A program made the position numbers and the translations under genes. From assembly GCF_047338595.1 (NCBI RefSeq), contig NZ_JBLFBO010000010.1:44029-108028 (forward strand): a DNA stretch of 64,000 nucleotides, given 5' to 3'. The notes under the pieces are model-generated. The model searched no databases and was not told the origin of the DNA. It saw only the letters and a program-made list of their open reading frames with translations. Positions 17,827-25,420 of this stretch are shown piece by piece; the stretch's first letter is position 1; each line of letters starts with the position of its first letter. Origin of the DNA: Nitrospira_D sp019636945. GTDB lineage: Bacteria > Nitrospirota > Nitrospiria > Nitrospirales > Nitrospiraceae.

Positions 17827-18125
17827 TGAGAAGTATCTCTATGCCGACTCCACTAAGACGTCCACCCACTCGAAGAACGATCTCCAAGCGGCGAGTGTTG
17901 AACGTGCAATCGCTGCAACTGATGGTCAGAAGTGGAGTCGTCCGTAGGGCAGACTCCATGCCTCCGCTTCCGCTCAGGCGAGGTCGTGTGTCACTATCGG
18001 ATCAACAGCAACGAGCCGTGTGCAGCGAAGTCGTGCAAGAGCAAGGGTGGCTGTCGCGCGTCATTTTTGGCCCGAAGCCGCACCCCGCGATCACGAAGCG
18101 TTCCTCATTCGACGGAGGGCAATAG
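17826..18125 (+). CDS. Small basic protein of unknown function between flgH and flgI
   Basis: The ORF starts inside the flgH stop (TGATG) and stops 4 nt before the flgI ATG, so it fills the gap exactly and would be translationally coupled. The 99-residue product is Arg/Pro/Ser-rich, with an N-terminal half like PLRRPPTRRTISKRRVLNVQ and a C-terminal half containing LSDQQQRAVCSEVVQEQGWL. No signal peptide, membrane segment or known domain is recognised. Precise fit argues for a real gene; composition and lack of homology that I know argue for caution. Confidence 0.45.
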   Translation: MRSISMPTPLRRPPTRRTISKRRVLNVQSLQLMVRSGVVRRADSMPPLPLRRGRVSLSDQQQRAVCSEVVQEQGWLSRVIFGPKPHPAITKRSSFDGGQ

Positions 18126-18129
18126 TTGT

Positions 18130-19263
18130 ATGGTGTTACGATGGTTCGTCTTGGTTGGCTTCTTGAGCGCTGGCTCCCTCTGGCCTGTGAATGCCGATGC
18201 CGTGAGGATCAAGGATATTGGTGCGATTGAGGGGGTGCGTGAAAATCAACTGCTCGGCTATGGCTTGGTGGTGGGGTTAGACAGCACGGGCGATCGTGTG
18301 ATCGGTGGGCAGTTTACGATTCAAGCAATGATGTCGATGTTGAATAAGATGGGGGTTCATCTCGTCATTGACCCCATTCAACTTCTGACGAGGAATATTG
18401 CGTCGGTGATGGTCACCGCAAAACTTCCTCCATTCTCGAAGCCCGGCATGACGTTGGATGCGGTGGTCTCCTCAATGGCCAACGCGAAGAGTTTGCAGGG
18501 TGGTACCCTCCTGCTCACGCCTCTTAAGGCAGCGAACCAGCAAGTATTTGCCGTGGCGCAAGGGCCCGTCTCAATAGGAGGATTTCTTGGCGGCACGGGT
18601 GGGGCCGGCGGGGCGACGGTGGCCAAAAATCATCAGGCTGCGGGTGTGGTGCCGAGTGGAGCCATTATTGAAAAGGAACTTCCCGTCGACATTGATTCGT
18701 GGGAGACCGTCTCAGTTCTCCTACGTCAGCCGGACTTTACCACTGCGATTCGGACGGCGGAGGCCATTGAGCATGCTTTTGGGAAAGGCAGTGCGTCAGC
18801 CGTCAACGCCGGCTCCATTAAGGCAACAATTCCTCCGGTTTTTCATGGGCGGGTTGTTGAATATATTGCGTCGATTGAAGGGCTTGATGTGTCTGTCGAT
18901 GCCATTGCGAAGGTCGTGGTTAATGAGCGGACGGGGACGGTCGTCCTTGGAGAACATGTTCGGATTTCAACCTGTGCCATTTCTCACGGGAACCTTACAA
19001 TTTCGGTCAAAAATACATTGAACGTGTCTCAGCCGGCTGCACCGCTCGTGGGGAATGCCGCAGGACAAACCACGGTCACCCCCGATGTCCAGACCGAGGT
19101 CAAAGAGCAGGAGTCCCGGTTGATCGTCGTCGATGAAACAGTCACCTTGGGAGAGGTTGTCCAGGCACTCAACGCCGTAGGAGTGACGCCTCGAGATTTG
19201 GTGGCGATTCTCTCGGCGCTCAAGTCGGCCGGGGCCCTTCAGGCGAATCTGGAGATCATTTGA
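18130..19263 (+). CDS. flgI: Flagellar P-ring protein FlgI
   Basis: FlgI forms the periplasmic P-ring. I chose the ATG at 18130 (GGAGGG 10 nt upstream) because it yields a signal peptide (VLRWFVLVGFLSAGSLWPVN, cleavage near ADA) and 377 residues, close to family length; an upstream frame to 17932 is out of character. Mature protein begins VRIKDIGAIEGVRENQLLGY, followed by GLVVGLDSTGDR. Later signatures include TLLLTPLKAANQQVFAVAQG, VVVNERTGTVVLGEHVRI and a C-terminal LGEVVQALNAVGVTPRDLVA. Confidence 0.97.
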   Translation: MVLRWFVLVGFLSAGSLWPVNADAVRIKDIGAIEGVRENQLLGYGLVVGLDSTGDRVIGGQFTIQAMMSMLNKMGVHLVIDPIQLLTRNIASVMVTAKLPPFSKPGMTLDAVVSSMANAKSLQGGTLLLTPLKAANQQVFAVAQGPVSIGGFLGGTGGAGGATVAKNHQAAGVVPSGAIIEKELPVDIDSWETVSVLLRQPDFTTAIRTAEAIEHAFGKGSASAVNAGSIKATIPPVFHGRVVEYIASIEGLDVSVDAIAKVVVNERTGTVVLGEHVRISTCAISHGNLTISVKNTLNVSQPAAPLVGNAAGQTTVTPDVQTEVKEQESRLIVVDETVTLGEVVQALNAVGVTPRDLVAILSALKSAGALQANLEII

Positions 19264-19271
19264 GGGTTGCT

Positions 19272-19679
19272 ATGGATGGGGTCACCTATACAGGTCTGGA
19301 GAAGAGTCGGGCGTTGATGGCATCACCATTATATGTGGATCCTGGGGCACTGCTCTCCCCAGATCGGTTGAAATCCCATCATAACCCATTGATACCACAG
19401 GATGTTGTGAGGGAGCGTCAGAAGCTTATCGAGGCAGGGAGGCAGTTTGAGTCCTATTTTGTCTCGCATTTACTGAAGGTTATGAGAGAAACCATTCCTC
19501 AGGGGGCAATTGCCAATAAGCAGGGTGCCTATTTCCATTCATTTTACGATGAGGAAATCGGACGACGAGCGGCAGAATCCGGAGGAATCGGTATTGCTCG
19601 GATGGTTCAGGAGCACGCGGAAAAGTATTTTTCAGGCTCCCCCGCAGAACGCTCAAGTTTTCCTGTGGGTGACCGATAA
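19272..19679 (+). CDS. flgJ: Rod-binding protein FlgJ (rod-cap domain only)
   Basis: The product is the N-terminal FlgJ-type rod-binding domain without the muramidase domain found in enterobacteria. Key features are EAGRQFESYFVSHLLKVMRE and GAYFHSFYDEEIGRRAAESG followed by GIGIARMV. I prefer the ATG at 19272 (GAGGG 5 nt upstream, 135 residues); a TTG at 19260 overlapping the flgI stop is possible. Peptidoglycan opening for the rod must then use a separate enzyme, not encoded nearby. The 3' end overlaps a sigma-28-type promoter. Confidence 0.92.
   Translation: MDGVTYTGLEKSRALMASPLYVDPGALLSPDRLKSHHNPLIPQDVVRERQKLIEAGRQFESYFVSHLLKVMRETIPQGAIANKQGAYFHSFYDEEIGRRAAESGGIGIARMVQEHAEKYFSGSPAERSSFPVGDR
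19653..19679 (+). promoter_or_regulatory. Sigma-28 (FliA) type promoter for flgM
   Basis: TCAA (19653-19656), 15 nt, ACCGATAA (19672-19679). The extended -35 reads TCAAGTTT against the known TAAAGTTT, and the -10 differs from GCCGATAA at one base. Predicted start is about 19686, with flgM at 19752 behind GGGGAAGGAG. It lies inside the 3' end of flgJ, so flgM would have its own late promoter, a known arrangement for the anti-sigma factor. Confidence 0.72.
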
Positions 19680-19751
19680 GTCACTCGACAGGGATAAAGG
19701 GCACCGATCGTTCAGGACAGGAGTTGGGAGAGTTGGGGAAGGAGTAGGACG

Positions 19752-20057
19752 ATGCAGATTTCAGGTCATGGGAAAGTTGACCATCTTGCAAAAGTGTTGC
19801 TTGGAGTGCATGAAGCTGAGAACGCAGCAGCTCGACAACCGACGGCTCAGCCTAAGGCTGGTACGGATGAGGTTCAGATCTCGGCTCAAGCAAAGGAACT
19901 GCAACGAATTCGAGAGTTGGTCAATCAGCCGGATTCTGTACGGGCGGAACATGTCGACCGCATCAAACGGGCCCTTGATAGCGGCACTTACGATATCAGC
20001 GGTCGTGCAGTTGGAGATGCTCTGATCAAACAGGTTCTGACCGACGCTGTACTGTAA
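19752..20057 (+). CDS. flgM: Anti-sigma-28 factor FlgM
   Basis: FlgM binds FliA until the hook is finished and is then exported. The 101-residue product has a polar, disordered N-terminal half and a C-terminal sigma-binding region: ISAQAKELQRIRELVNQPDS, VRAEHVDRIKRALDSGTYDI and ALIKQVLTDAVL, which match the FlgM pattern closely. The ATG follows GGGGAAGGAGTAGGACG. It is transcribed ahead of flgN, flgK and flgL, and a sigma-28-type promoter lies upstream. Confidence 0.93.
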   Translation: MQISGHGKVDHLAKVLLGVHEAENAAARQPTAQPKAGTDEVQISAQAKELQRIRELVNQPDSVRAEHVDRIKRALDSGTYDISGRAVGDALIKQVLTDAVL

Positions 20058-20113
20058 GCAGTTAGAATCCACCTCCGTCGAGTCGACAGCGCAACGGATC
20101 CTTGATCTGGTCC

Positions 20114-20641
20114 ATGGATGGGCAGGTTCCGATCGTGAATGCTTCAATCTCTCTCGAGCAGTTACCCTCTATCCTCGCTCGTGAATCAGCTCACTGTGAT
20201 CTCCTCGCGCAGAATATTGTTCAGGAACGTGATGCCATCAAGCGTATGGCACTCGACGAATTCCTTTCGATCAACCAATCCAGGATCTCGATCCTGGAGT
20301 CCCTTCACCGTCTGAAAGACGAGCTCGATCTGCTGCTTGACGACCTCGCACATACCTATCAGATGCCGCTGGCTAATCGAACGATGACTGACATACTCCA
20401 CCGAGTTCAAAGCCCACAGGCTGGGGTCATTCTAGCGCAGTATGAGCGACTGGCTGAAAAGGTTCGGGCGGTCAAACAGGATATTGCCGTCAATCAGGTC
20501 CTGATCCATAGCGTTCAGTCGTTTCTCGTTCGAGCGCTGGAAGCGCACCGGCAGGCATTGCCAGAAGGAGATCTCTATTCTGAGTCGGGCTCTCGACAGC
20601 AGCACCATGTGCCGGCAGCCGTCATCAGGCGGCAGGGGTGA
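20114..20641 (+). CDS. flgN: Flagellar junction-protein chaperone FlgN
   Basis: FlgN-type chaperones keep FlgK and FlgL soluble and deliver them to FlhA. The product (175 residues from the ATG at 20114) is a long helical protein: ESAHCDLLAQNIVQERDAIK, then ISILESLHRLKDELDLLLDD and ERLAEKVRAVKQDIAVNQ-type coiled segments, with LIHSVQSFLVRALEAH near the end. A TTG at 20102 could start it 4 codons earlier; no clear Shine-Dalgarno is visible. Position directly before flgK supports the call. Confidence 0.85.
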   Translation: MDGQVPIVNASISLEQLPSILARESAHCDLLAQNIVQERDAIKRMALDEFLSINQSRISILESLHRLKDELDLLLDDLAHTYQMPLANRTMTDILHRVQSPQAGVILAQYERLAEKVRAVKQDIAVNQVLIHSVQSFLVRALEAHRQALPEGDLYSESGSRQQHHVPAAVIRRQG

Positions 20642-20647
20642 CGATCA

Positions 20648-22672
20648 ATGGGACTGAGTGCATTAATGGACATCGCCAAGACGGCCCTGTTTACCGCACA
20701 ACAGGGACTCACCGTCACGGGCCACAACATCGGTAATGTCAATACTCCGGGTTTCTCCAGACAACAAGTCATCCTGACCGAAGAACGGCCGGCCGATGGA
20801 AGCCCAGGGCAAGTCGGGACGGGTGTCAGAATCGCCGAAATCCGGCGAGCCGTGGATGTCTTTCTGAACCGCGAGGTGATGGAGTCTCATGAGGATCTTG
20901 GGCAATTCACCGTGCTCCGAGATGAGTTAAATCGACTGGAGAGCCTCTTCGGAGACGCTCGAGGTCAGGGGCTCTCGGGAAAGCTCAACGAGTTGTTTAA
21001 GTCGTTGCAGGATGCGACGACCACACCTTCACAGGTCTCCTCACGCTCGGTGGTGTTGGGGAGAGCGGCAACCTTGGCCGGAGCGTTTCATCAGATCAAT
21101 ACGGACTTGGTTGAAACTCGTCGAGCGATCGATGTCCAGGTCGGGGTGACGATTAACGAGGTCAATACGCTGACCGCAAAGATTGCACAGTTCAATACCC
21201 AAATAAAGTCGGCTGAAGTGAGCGGGCAGAATGCCAATGACTTGCGCGATCAACGAGATCTTGCCGTCAATGAGTTGGCGACAAGAGTCGAAGTTTTCAC
21301 ACTCGACCGCTCAGACGGCACCATCTCGGTCTTCACCGCTCGTGGTCTTGTGCTTGTTGATCAGGAGACGACTCGCAACTTGGTCGGAGTCGAATCGACG
21401 GACAACGATGGTCTTCTGGAAATCGGCTACGATATCGGGGGAACGCAACCGGCGATCATTAGCGACTTGATTTCAACCGGACGTCTTCGTGGACTGCTCA
21501 ATGTTCGAGACCAATCCATTCCGTCGGTTCAGCGGGGTATCGATGCACTGGCCGGATCGTTGATCAATGAGGTGAACCAACTCCACCGCGTGGGATATGG
21601 CCTGGATGGCTCCACCGGGAATGATCTCTTCTCGGGATTGTCGGTCACGACAAACGCGCCTGCGACAAATACTGGGGCCAGCTCGATCGGCAACGGAGTC
21701 ATCACGGCGCCGAGCTACCTGACATTTCATGATTACGAAGTTCGGTTCAGCGGCACAACCAGCTATACAATTGTCGATGCGACAACGGGCGCTGGAATTC
21801 ATGGGAATTACACCGGAACAGCCATTACTCCGCCGACAGTGGATGCTCCGTTGAACATTGTCTCCGGGGTCAATGACACGCTGGTCGTGTCGATCGACGG
21901 GACTACGTCAGGGACCATTACCCTCAACGGAGCCGCATCCCCAGGTCTTCCCTATACATCCGGAAGCGCATTGGCGGCTGAGCTGCAGGACAAAATCAAC
22001 GCGGATTCGACGCTGACGGCAGCGGGCCAACGCGTCACGGTAAATTTTGACAGTACGACGAACCGGTTCGTCTTGCGCTCCAATTCAGCCGGCGGTGCAA
22101 GCGCTGTCGACGTCACCGGTGGGACGGCAAGAGCGGGGCTCGGCCTCTCTGGGGGAACGGCCACCGCAGCTTCCGGCACCTACAGCGGTCCCCAGACGTT
22201 TCATGTTGACGGTGTTGCCGTCACGGTATCAGGAGTGCCAGCGGCCAACGATGTTTTGGCGTTCAACTCTCGAGAGAATGCGGCGAGAGACATTCTTGTT
22301 GCGCTGTCCGATCCCTCAAAACTTGCCCTCTCGTCCACACGAGCGGGTGTGCCGGGGAACAATCAGAACGGCCTCAATCTCGTTGCCCTGCAATCGAGGA
22401 CCATCACAAGTCTCGATAACGCAACTCTCCTCGATTCCTATCGTAAGACGACGGCAGATCTGGGAGTCGCATCCCAGGTTGCCACACAGCGACTGGATAC
22501 AGAGGAAATCCGCCAAGAACAGCTCCAAAACTTTCACGCCCAGGTGTCTGGTGTCTCACTTGATGAAGAGCTGGTCAATCTTCTTAAGTTTCAACGAGCG
22601 TTCGAAGCTGCTTCGCGTATGATCGTCGCAGCCGATGAAATGATGTCGACCTTGATTTCGCTCAAGCGATAA
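20648..22672 (+). CDS. flgK: Flagellar hook-filament junction protein FlgK (HAP1)
   Basis: FlgK is the first hook-filament junction protein. The 674-residue product begins with LMDIAKTALFTAQQGLTVTG and HNIGNVNTPGFSRQQVILTE and ends with SGVSLDEELVNLLKFQRAFE and MMSTLISLKR, the D0/D1 parts. It is longer than enteric FlgK (547) because of an insert at residues about 350-510: a DYEVRFSGTTSYTIVDATTG segment and a Flagellin_IN-like module with DTLVVSIDGTTSGTITL. A related module occurs in FlgL next door. Confidence 0.97.
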   Translation: MGLSALMDIAKTALFTAQQGLTVTGHNIGNVNTPGFSRQQVILTEERPADGSPGQVGTGVRIAEIRRAVDVFLNREVMESHEDLGQFTVLRDELNRLESLFGDARGQGLSGKLNELFKSLQDATTTPSQVSSRSVVLGRAATLAGAFHQINTDLVETRRAIDVQVGVTINEVNTLTAKIAQFNTQIKSAEVSGQNANDLRDQRDLAVNELATRVEVFTLDRSDGTISVFTARGLVLVDQETTRNLVGVESTDNDGLLEIGYDIGGTQPAIISDLISTGRLRGLLNVRDQSIPSVQRGIDALAGSLINEVNQLHRVGYGLDGSTGNDLFSGLSVTTNAPATNTGASSIGNGVITAPSYLTFHDYEVRFSGTTSYTIVDATTGAGIHGNYTGTAITPPTVDAPLNIVSGVNDTLVVSIDGTTSGTITLNGAASPGLPYTSGSALAAELQDKINADSTLTAAGQRVTVNFDSTTNRFVLRSNSAGGASAVDVTGGTARAGLGLSGGTATAASGTYSGPQTFHVDGVAVTVSGVPAANDVLAFNSRENAARDILVALSDPSKLALSSTRAGVPGNNQNGLNLVALQSRTITSLDNATLLDSYRKTTADLGVASQVATQRLDTEEIRQEQLQNFHAQVSGVSLDEELVNLLKFQRAFEAASRMIVAADEMMSTLISLKR

Positions 22673-22687
22673 GCCAAGGAGTGCGCC

Positions 22688-24457
22688 ATGCGCGTGACGG
22701 AACAACAGGTCTTTGGATTCCTTGTCAACAGTTATCAGCGGTCTCGATCACGAGCGCTGCAATTGCAGGAACATCTTGCGACCGGCAAGCAGGTGTTGCA
22801 GCCGTCCGATGATCCTGGGCGATTCCATCGGATCGTCGGAGAAAAAGCGATACTCGCGAGACTGGAGCAGCATCTTCGAAATATTTCTTCGGCGACTGTC
22901 CGACTGGATTTGGCCGACACGGCGTTGCAGGGTACGACTTCGACCCTCTCCCGCGTGAGACAATTGGCAGTTCAGTATGCATCTGATACCAATGGCGCAG
23001 CGGAGCGAGCCGCTGGCGGGCAAGAAGTCAAGGCGCTGCTCCAACACCTCCTTCAACTAGGAAATGCCGAATACGATGAGAATCAAGCGGTTTTTGGCGG
23101 GACAAGCCGTCATGGTTTTGCTGCGGGATTGACGCTGTCCACGCCCGTGACGCTCACGAATGCGGCGACAGATACGCTGACGGTGACGGTGGATGGGGTG
23201 ACCTCCGGCACGATTGATTTGACCGGAGGCACTGAGACGTTGACCGGTCCTGAACTAGCTGCGCGAGTACAGAGCCGAATCAATGCCGATACCACGTTAG
23301 CCGCTGCGGATAAGAGCGTGTCTGTCCGGTATGAGGATGCGCGTCTCGTCATTGTGTCCAATTCTGAGGGCGCAAGCTCAACGGTGGATGTCTTCGGTGG
23401 GGCGGCCCGCACGCTGCTTGGATTCAACGGAGGGAGTTCCGGGAACGGTGGGGCGACATTTGCGACGACGGTGGCGACTCACGTGGCCTCGACAAACAGT
23501 GGGGGAGGCTTGATTTCTCAGGGACAAGTGCTGAATCCAAGTACGACCTCCTATGACAACTACATTGTTCGATTTACTGGGGCAACAACGTTCGATGTCG
23601 TCAATGTTTCGACTCCTCTCCCGGTCACGCCGCACTCTGCCAATGCCGGACGGGTGGGTGTTTCCGATGCTGGTATCGTCGATCCGCAACAGATTACACT
23701 CGACACGTACGAAATACAGTTTACGTCGGCATCTCAGTATTCCGTGCGAAACACCACCACAGGTGCAACGCTTTCGACCGGCAATGTGTATGTGTCCGGT
23801 GGCTCCATCGAATTCGAGGGCGTTCGTGTCGTGCTTTCTAACACCCAGGGGAGCGGGCCCGTCACCGGCGATCGATTTACTCTTGCCGTGGCTCCTCAAA
23901 CGGTGCTCGCCAACCAAGCGTATACGGCGGGTGCTCCGATTGCATTTGATGGAATCCAATTCCGAATCACTCATAGCACGTCTGCACCGGCTGCAGGAGA
24001 TCTGTTTCACGTCAGCGCACATACTCGCTATGCTGGAGATGCAGGCAGCCAACAGATTGAAGTGGCTGACGGGGAGATTGTCGGCACCACGGTGCGCGGG
24101 GATGAAGTCTTCAGCGGTTCCGACGTGAATCTCTTTGATACGGTACAACAACTTCTGGCTGCCCTTCGAGGAAACTTCAAAGCGGGGATCATTGAGAGCT
24201 TGGATAGTCTGGACCGTGCGATCAGCCAAGTCGGGGCCGCACAGGGAGACGTTGGTGCGCTGACGAACCGCTTGGAGTCGACGTCCTTGGCCTTGGACGA
24301 GGCCAAGGAGCTGGCCACCAATACGCTGTCGTCATTCGAGGACATTGATCTGGCACGCACAATCTCGGAGTTGACGCTGCAAGAGTACGCGATTCAAGCC
24401 GCAGGGGCAACGCTTGGTCGGATCTTCGACAATACTCTCCTCAAGTACCTGCGTTAG
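22688..24457 (+). CDS. flgL: Flagellar hook-filament junction protein FlgL (HAP3)
   Basis: FlgL joins FlgK to the flagellin filament. Ends are conserved: MRVTEQQVFGFLVNSYQRSR with LQEHLATGKQVLQPSDDPGR, and ELTLQEYAIQAAGATLGRIF at the C-terminus. At 589 residues it is nearly twice the enteric length (317) owing to a large central insert (about 150-470) with a Flagellin_IN-like module (DTLTVTVDGVTSGTIDL) and two DxYxxxFTxxxxxxV units. The ATG follows CCAAGGAG, 15 nt after flgK. Confidence 0.96.
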   Translation: MRVTEQQVFGFLVNSYQRSRSRALQLQEHLATGKQVLQPSDDPGRFHRIVGEKAILARLEQHLRNISSATVRLDLADTALQGTTSTLSRVRQLAVQYASDTNGAAERAAGGQEVKALLQHLLQLGNAEYDENQAVFGGTSRHGFAAGLTLSTPVTLTNAATDTLTVTVDGVTSGTIDLTGGTETLTGPELAARVQSRINADTTLAAADKSVSVRYEDARLVIVSNSEGASSTVDVFGGAARTLLGFNGGSSGNGGATFATTVATHVASTNSGGGLISQGQVLNPSTTSYDNYIVRFTGATTFDVVNVSTPLPVTPHSANAGRVGVSDAGIVDPQQITLDTYEIQFTSASQYSVRNTTTGATLSTGNVYVSGGSIEFEGVRVVLSNTQGSGPVTGDRFTLAVAPQTVLANQAYTAGAPIAFDGIQFRITHSTSAPAAGDLFHVSAHTRYAGDAGSQQIEVADGEIVGTTVRGDEVFSGSDVNLFDTVQQLLAALRGNFKAGIIESLDSLDRAISQVGAAQGDVGALTNRLESTSLALDEAKELATNTLSSFEDIDLARTISELTLQEYAIQAAGATLGRIFDNTLLKYLR

Positions 24458-24466
24458 GACGGCTGC

Positions 24467-24494
24467 TCAAGTTTGTGGGAGCCGTGACCGATAG
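24467..24494 (+). promoter_or_regulatory. Sigma-28 (FliA) type promoter for csrA-fliW
   Basis: TCAA (24467-24470), 16 nt, ACCGATAG (24487-24494). The extended -35 reads GCTCAAGTTT, as at the flgM promoter. It lies just after flgL; the start would be near 24502, 28 nt before the csrA ATG. Spacing is one base longer than in the fliC and flgM promoters and the -10 has two departures from GCCGATAA. Confidence 0.55.
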
Positions 24495-24529
24495 TACGCT
24501 GCAGAACTATTTGGCCAAGGAAGGCAGGT

Positions 24530-24775
24530 ATGCTGGTACTGACTCGTCGATGCGGAGAAAGTGTCACGATCGGCCCTGATATCAGAGTCGTCGTACTTGG
24601 CCTGAAAAGCGGGCAAGTTCGTTTGGGGATTGAAGCTCCTTCGGCGGTGGCAGTTCATCGGGAAGAAGTCTATACACGGATTCAGGAAGAGAATCGATTG
24701 GCGGCCAAAACCCAAGCCGTTCCTCTCGATGCGTTTCGTCGACTGATTCCCGGAAAACGTGGAATGGTCTCATAA
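24530..24775 (+). CDS. csrA: Carbon storage regulator CsrA (RNA-binding translational regulator)
   Basis: CsrA is a dimeric RNA-binding protein that blocks translation at GGA-containing leaders. The product starts MLVLTRRCGESVTIGPDIRV, followed by VVLGLKSGQVRLGIEAPSAV and HREEVYTRIQEEN, all conserved. With 81 residues it has a longer tail than enteric CsrA (61), as in FliW-controlled CsrA proteins. It is followed after 10 nt by fliW. The likely target here is fliC, whose leader carries CsrA-like sites. Confidence 0.96.
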   Translation: MLVLTRRCGESVTIGPDIRVVVLGLKSGQVRLGIEAPSAVAVHREEVYTRIQEENRLAAKTQAVPLDAFRRLIPGKRGMVS

Positions 24776-24785
24776 GGATGTCCAG

Positions 24786-25268
24786 ATGAAGTGCAGATCG
24801 ACCCGATTTGGGTCATTTGATGTTGCCGACGACAGCATTATCCGATTTCCAGCCGGTTTGTTGGGATTTCCGGATTCCCAACGGTACGTCATTCTCGATC
24901 ATGACACGGAGGCTCCGTTTAAATGGCTCCAGTCGATCGATGAACCTGGGCTGGCCTTCGTGATCCTTGATCCAGCCATATTCCATGCTGACTATCATGT
25001 CACTGTGCCAGCCGATATTGTGGCCGAAATGAATCACGGGAAAGATGAGGATCTGGCATTGGCCGTGATCCTGACGATTCCCTCCGATGATCCAGCTCAC
25101 ATTACGGCAAATCTACGGGGGCCGCTGGTCATGAGTCACAAGACGAGATTGGGTACACAGCTGGTACTCTCTGAGGAATATCCTACTCGGTTTGCGCTGT
25201 TCCCTGGATCGTCCTCCCAACCATCACTCTCCATAGGGCCACGGGCTGCCGCAAAGTGTCCTGCCTAA
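24786..25268 (+). CDS. fliW: Flagellar assembly factor FliW (CsrA antagonist)
   Basis: FliW binds CsrA until free flagellin displaces it, coupling flagellin translation to export. The ATG at 24786 (AAGGA 7 nt upstream) gives 160 residues; a GTG at 24759 inside csrA is less likely. Family features are TRFGSFDVADDSIIRFPAGL, LGFPDSQRYVILDH, and PFKWLQSIDEPGLAFVILDP, then an NLRGPLV motif. The csrA-fliW order is typical. Confidence 0.95.
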   Translation: MKCRSTRFGSFDVADDSIIRFPAGLLGFPDSQRYVILDHDTEAPFKWLQSIDEPGLAFVILDPAIFHADYHVTVPADIVAEMNHGKDEDLALAVILTIPSDDPAHITANLRGPLVMSHKTRLGTQLVLSEEYPTRFALFPGSSSQPSLSIGPRAAAKCPA

Positions 25269-25276
25269 GAAGTATA

Positions 25277-25326
25277 CGTTTCAAGTTTTGTGCTTCAGGT
25301 TTGAGATTGGTGCACAGCTTGAAACG
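25277..25326. repeat. Palindromic repeat between fliW and the hybrid kinase
   Basis: CGTTTCAAG (25277-25285) pairs perfectly with CTTGAAACG (25318-25326), with GTGC/GCAC closer in and further GAAAC/GTTTC words around. It lies in the 152-nt gap between convergent genes and could serve as a bidirectional terminator, though without a T-run. Confidence 0.5.
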
Positions 25327-25420
25327 TTGAACTTGCAACGTGAAACCACGCACCAAACGACGAACATTATCGTAGGTGTGTCGTGGTGCTTGCAGAAGCG
25401 GTGCTCGTCAATATCATGGA

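Noticed and set aside
23378..24229. 283-codon minus-strand frame inside flgL
   Set aside because: Cys/Arg-rich composition typical of a shadow frame; flgL on the plus strand is intact.
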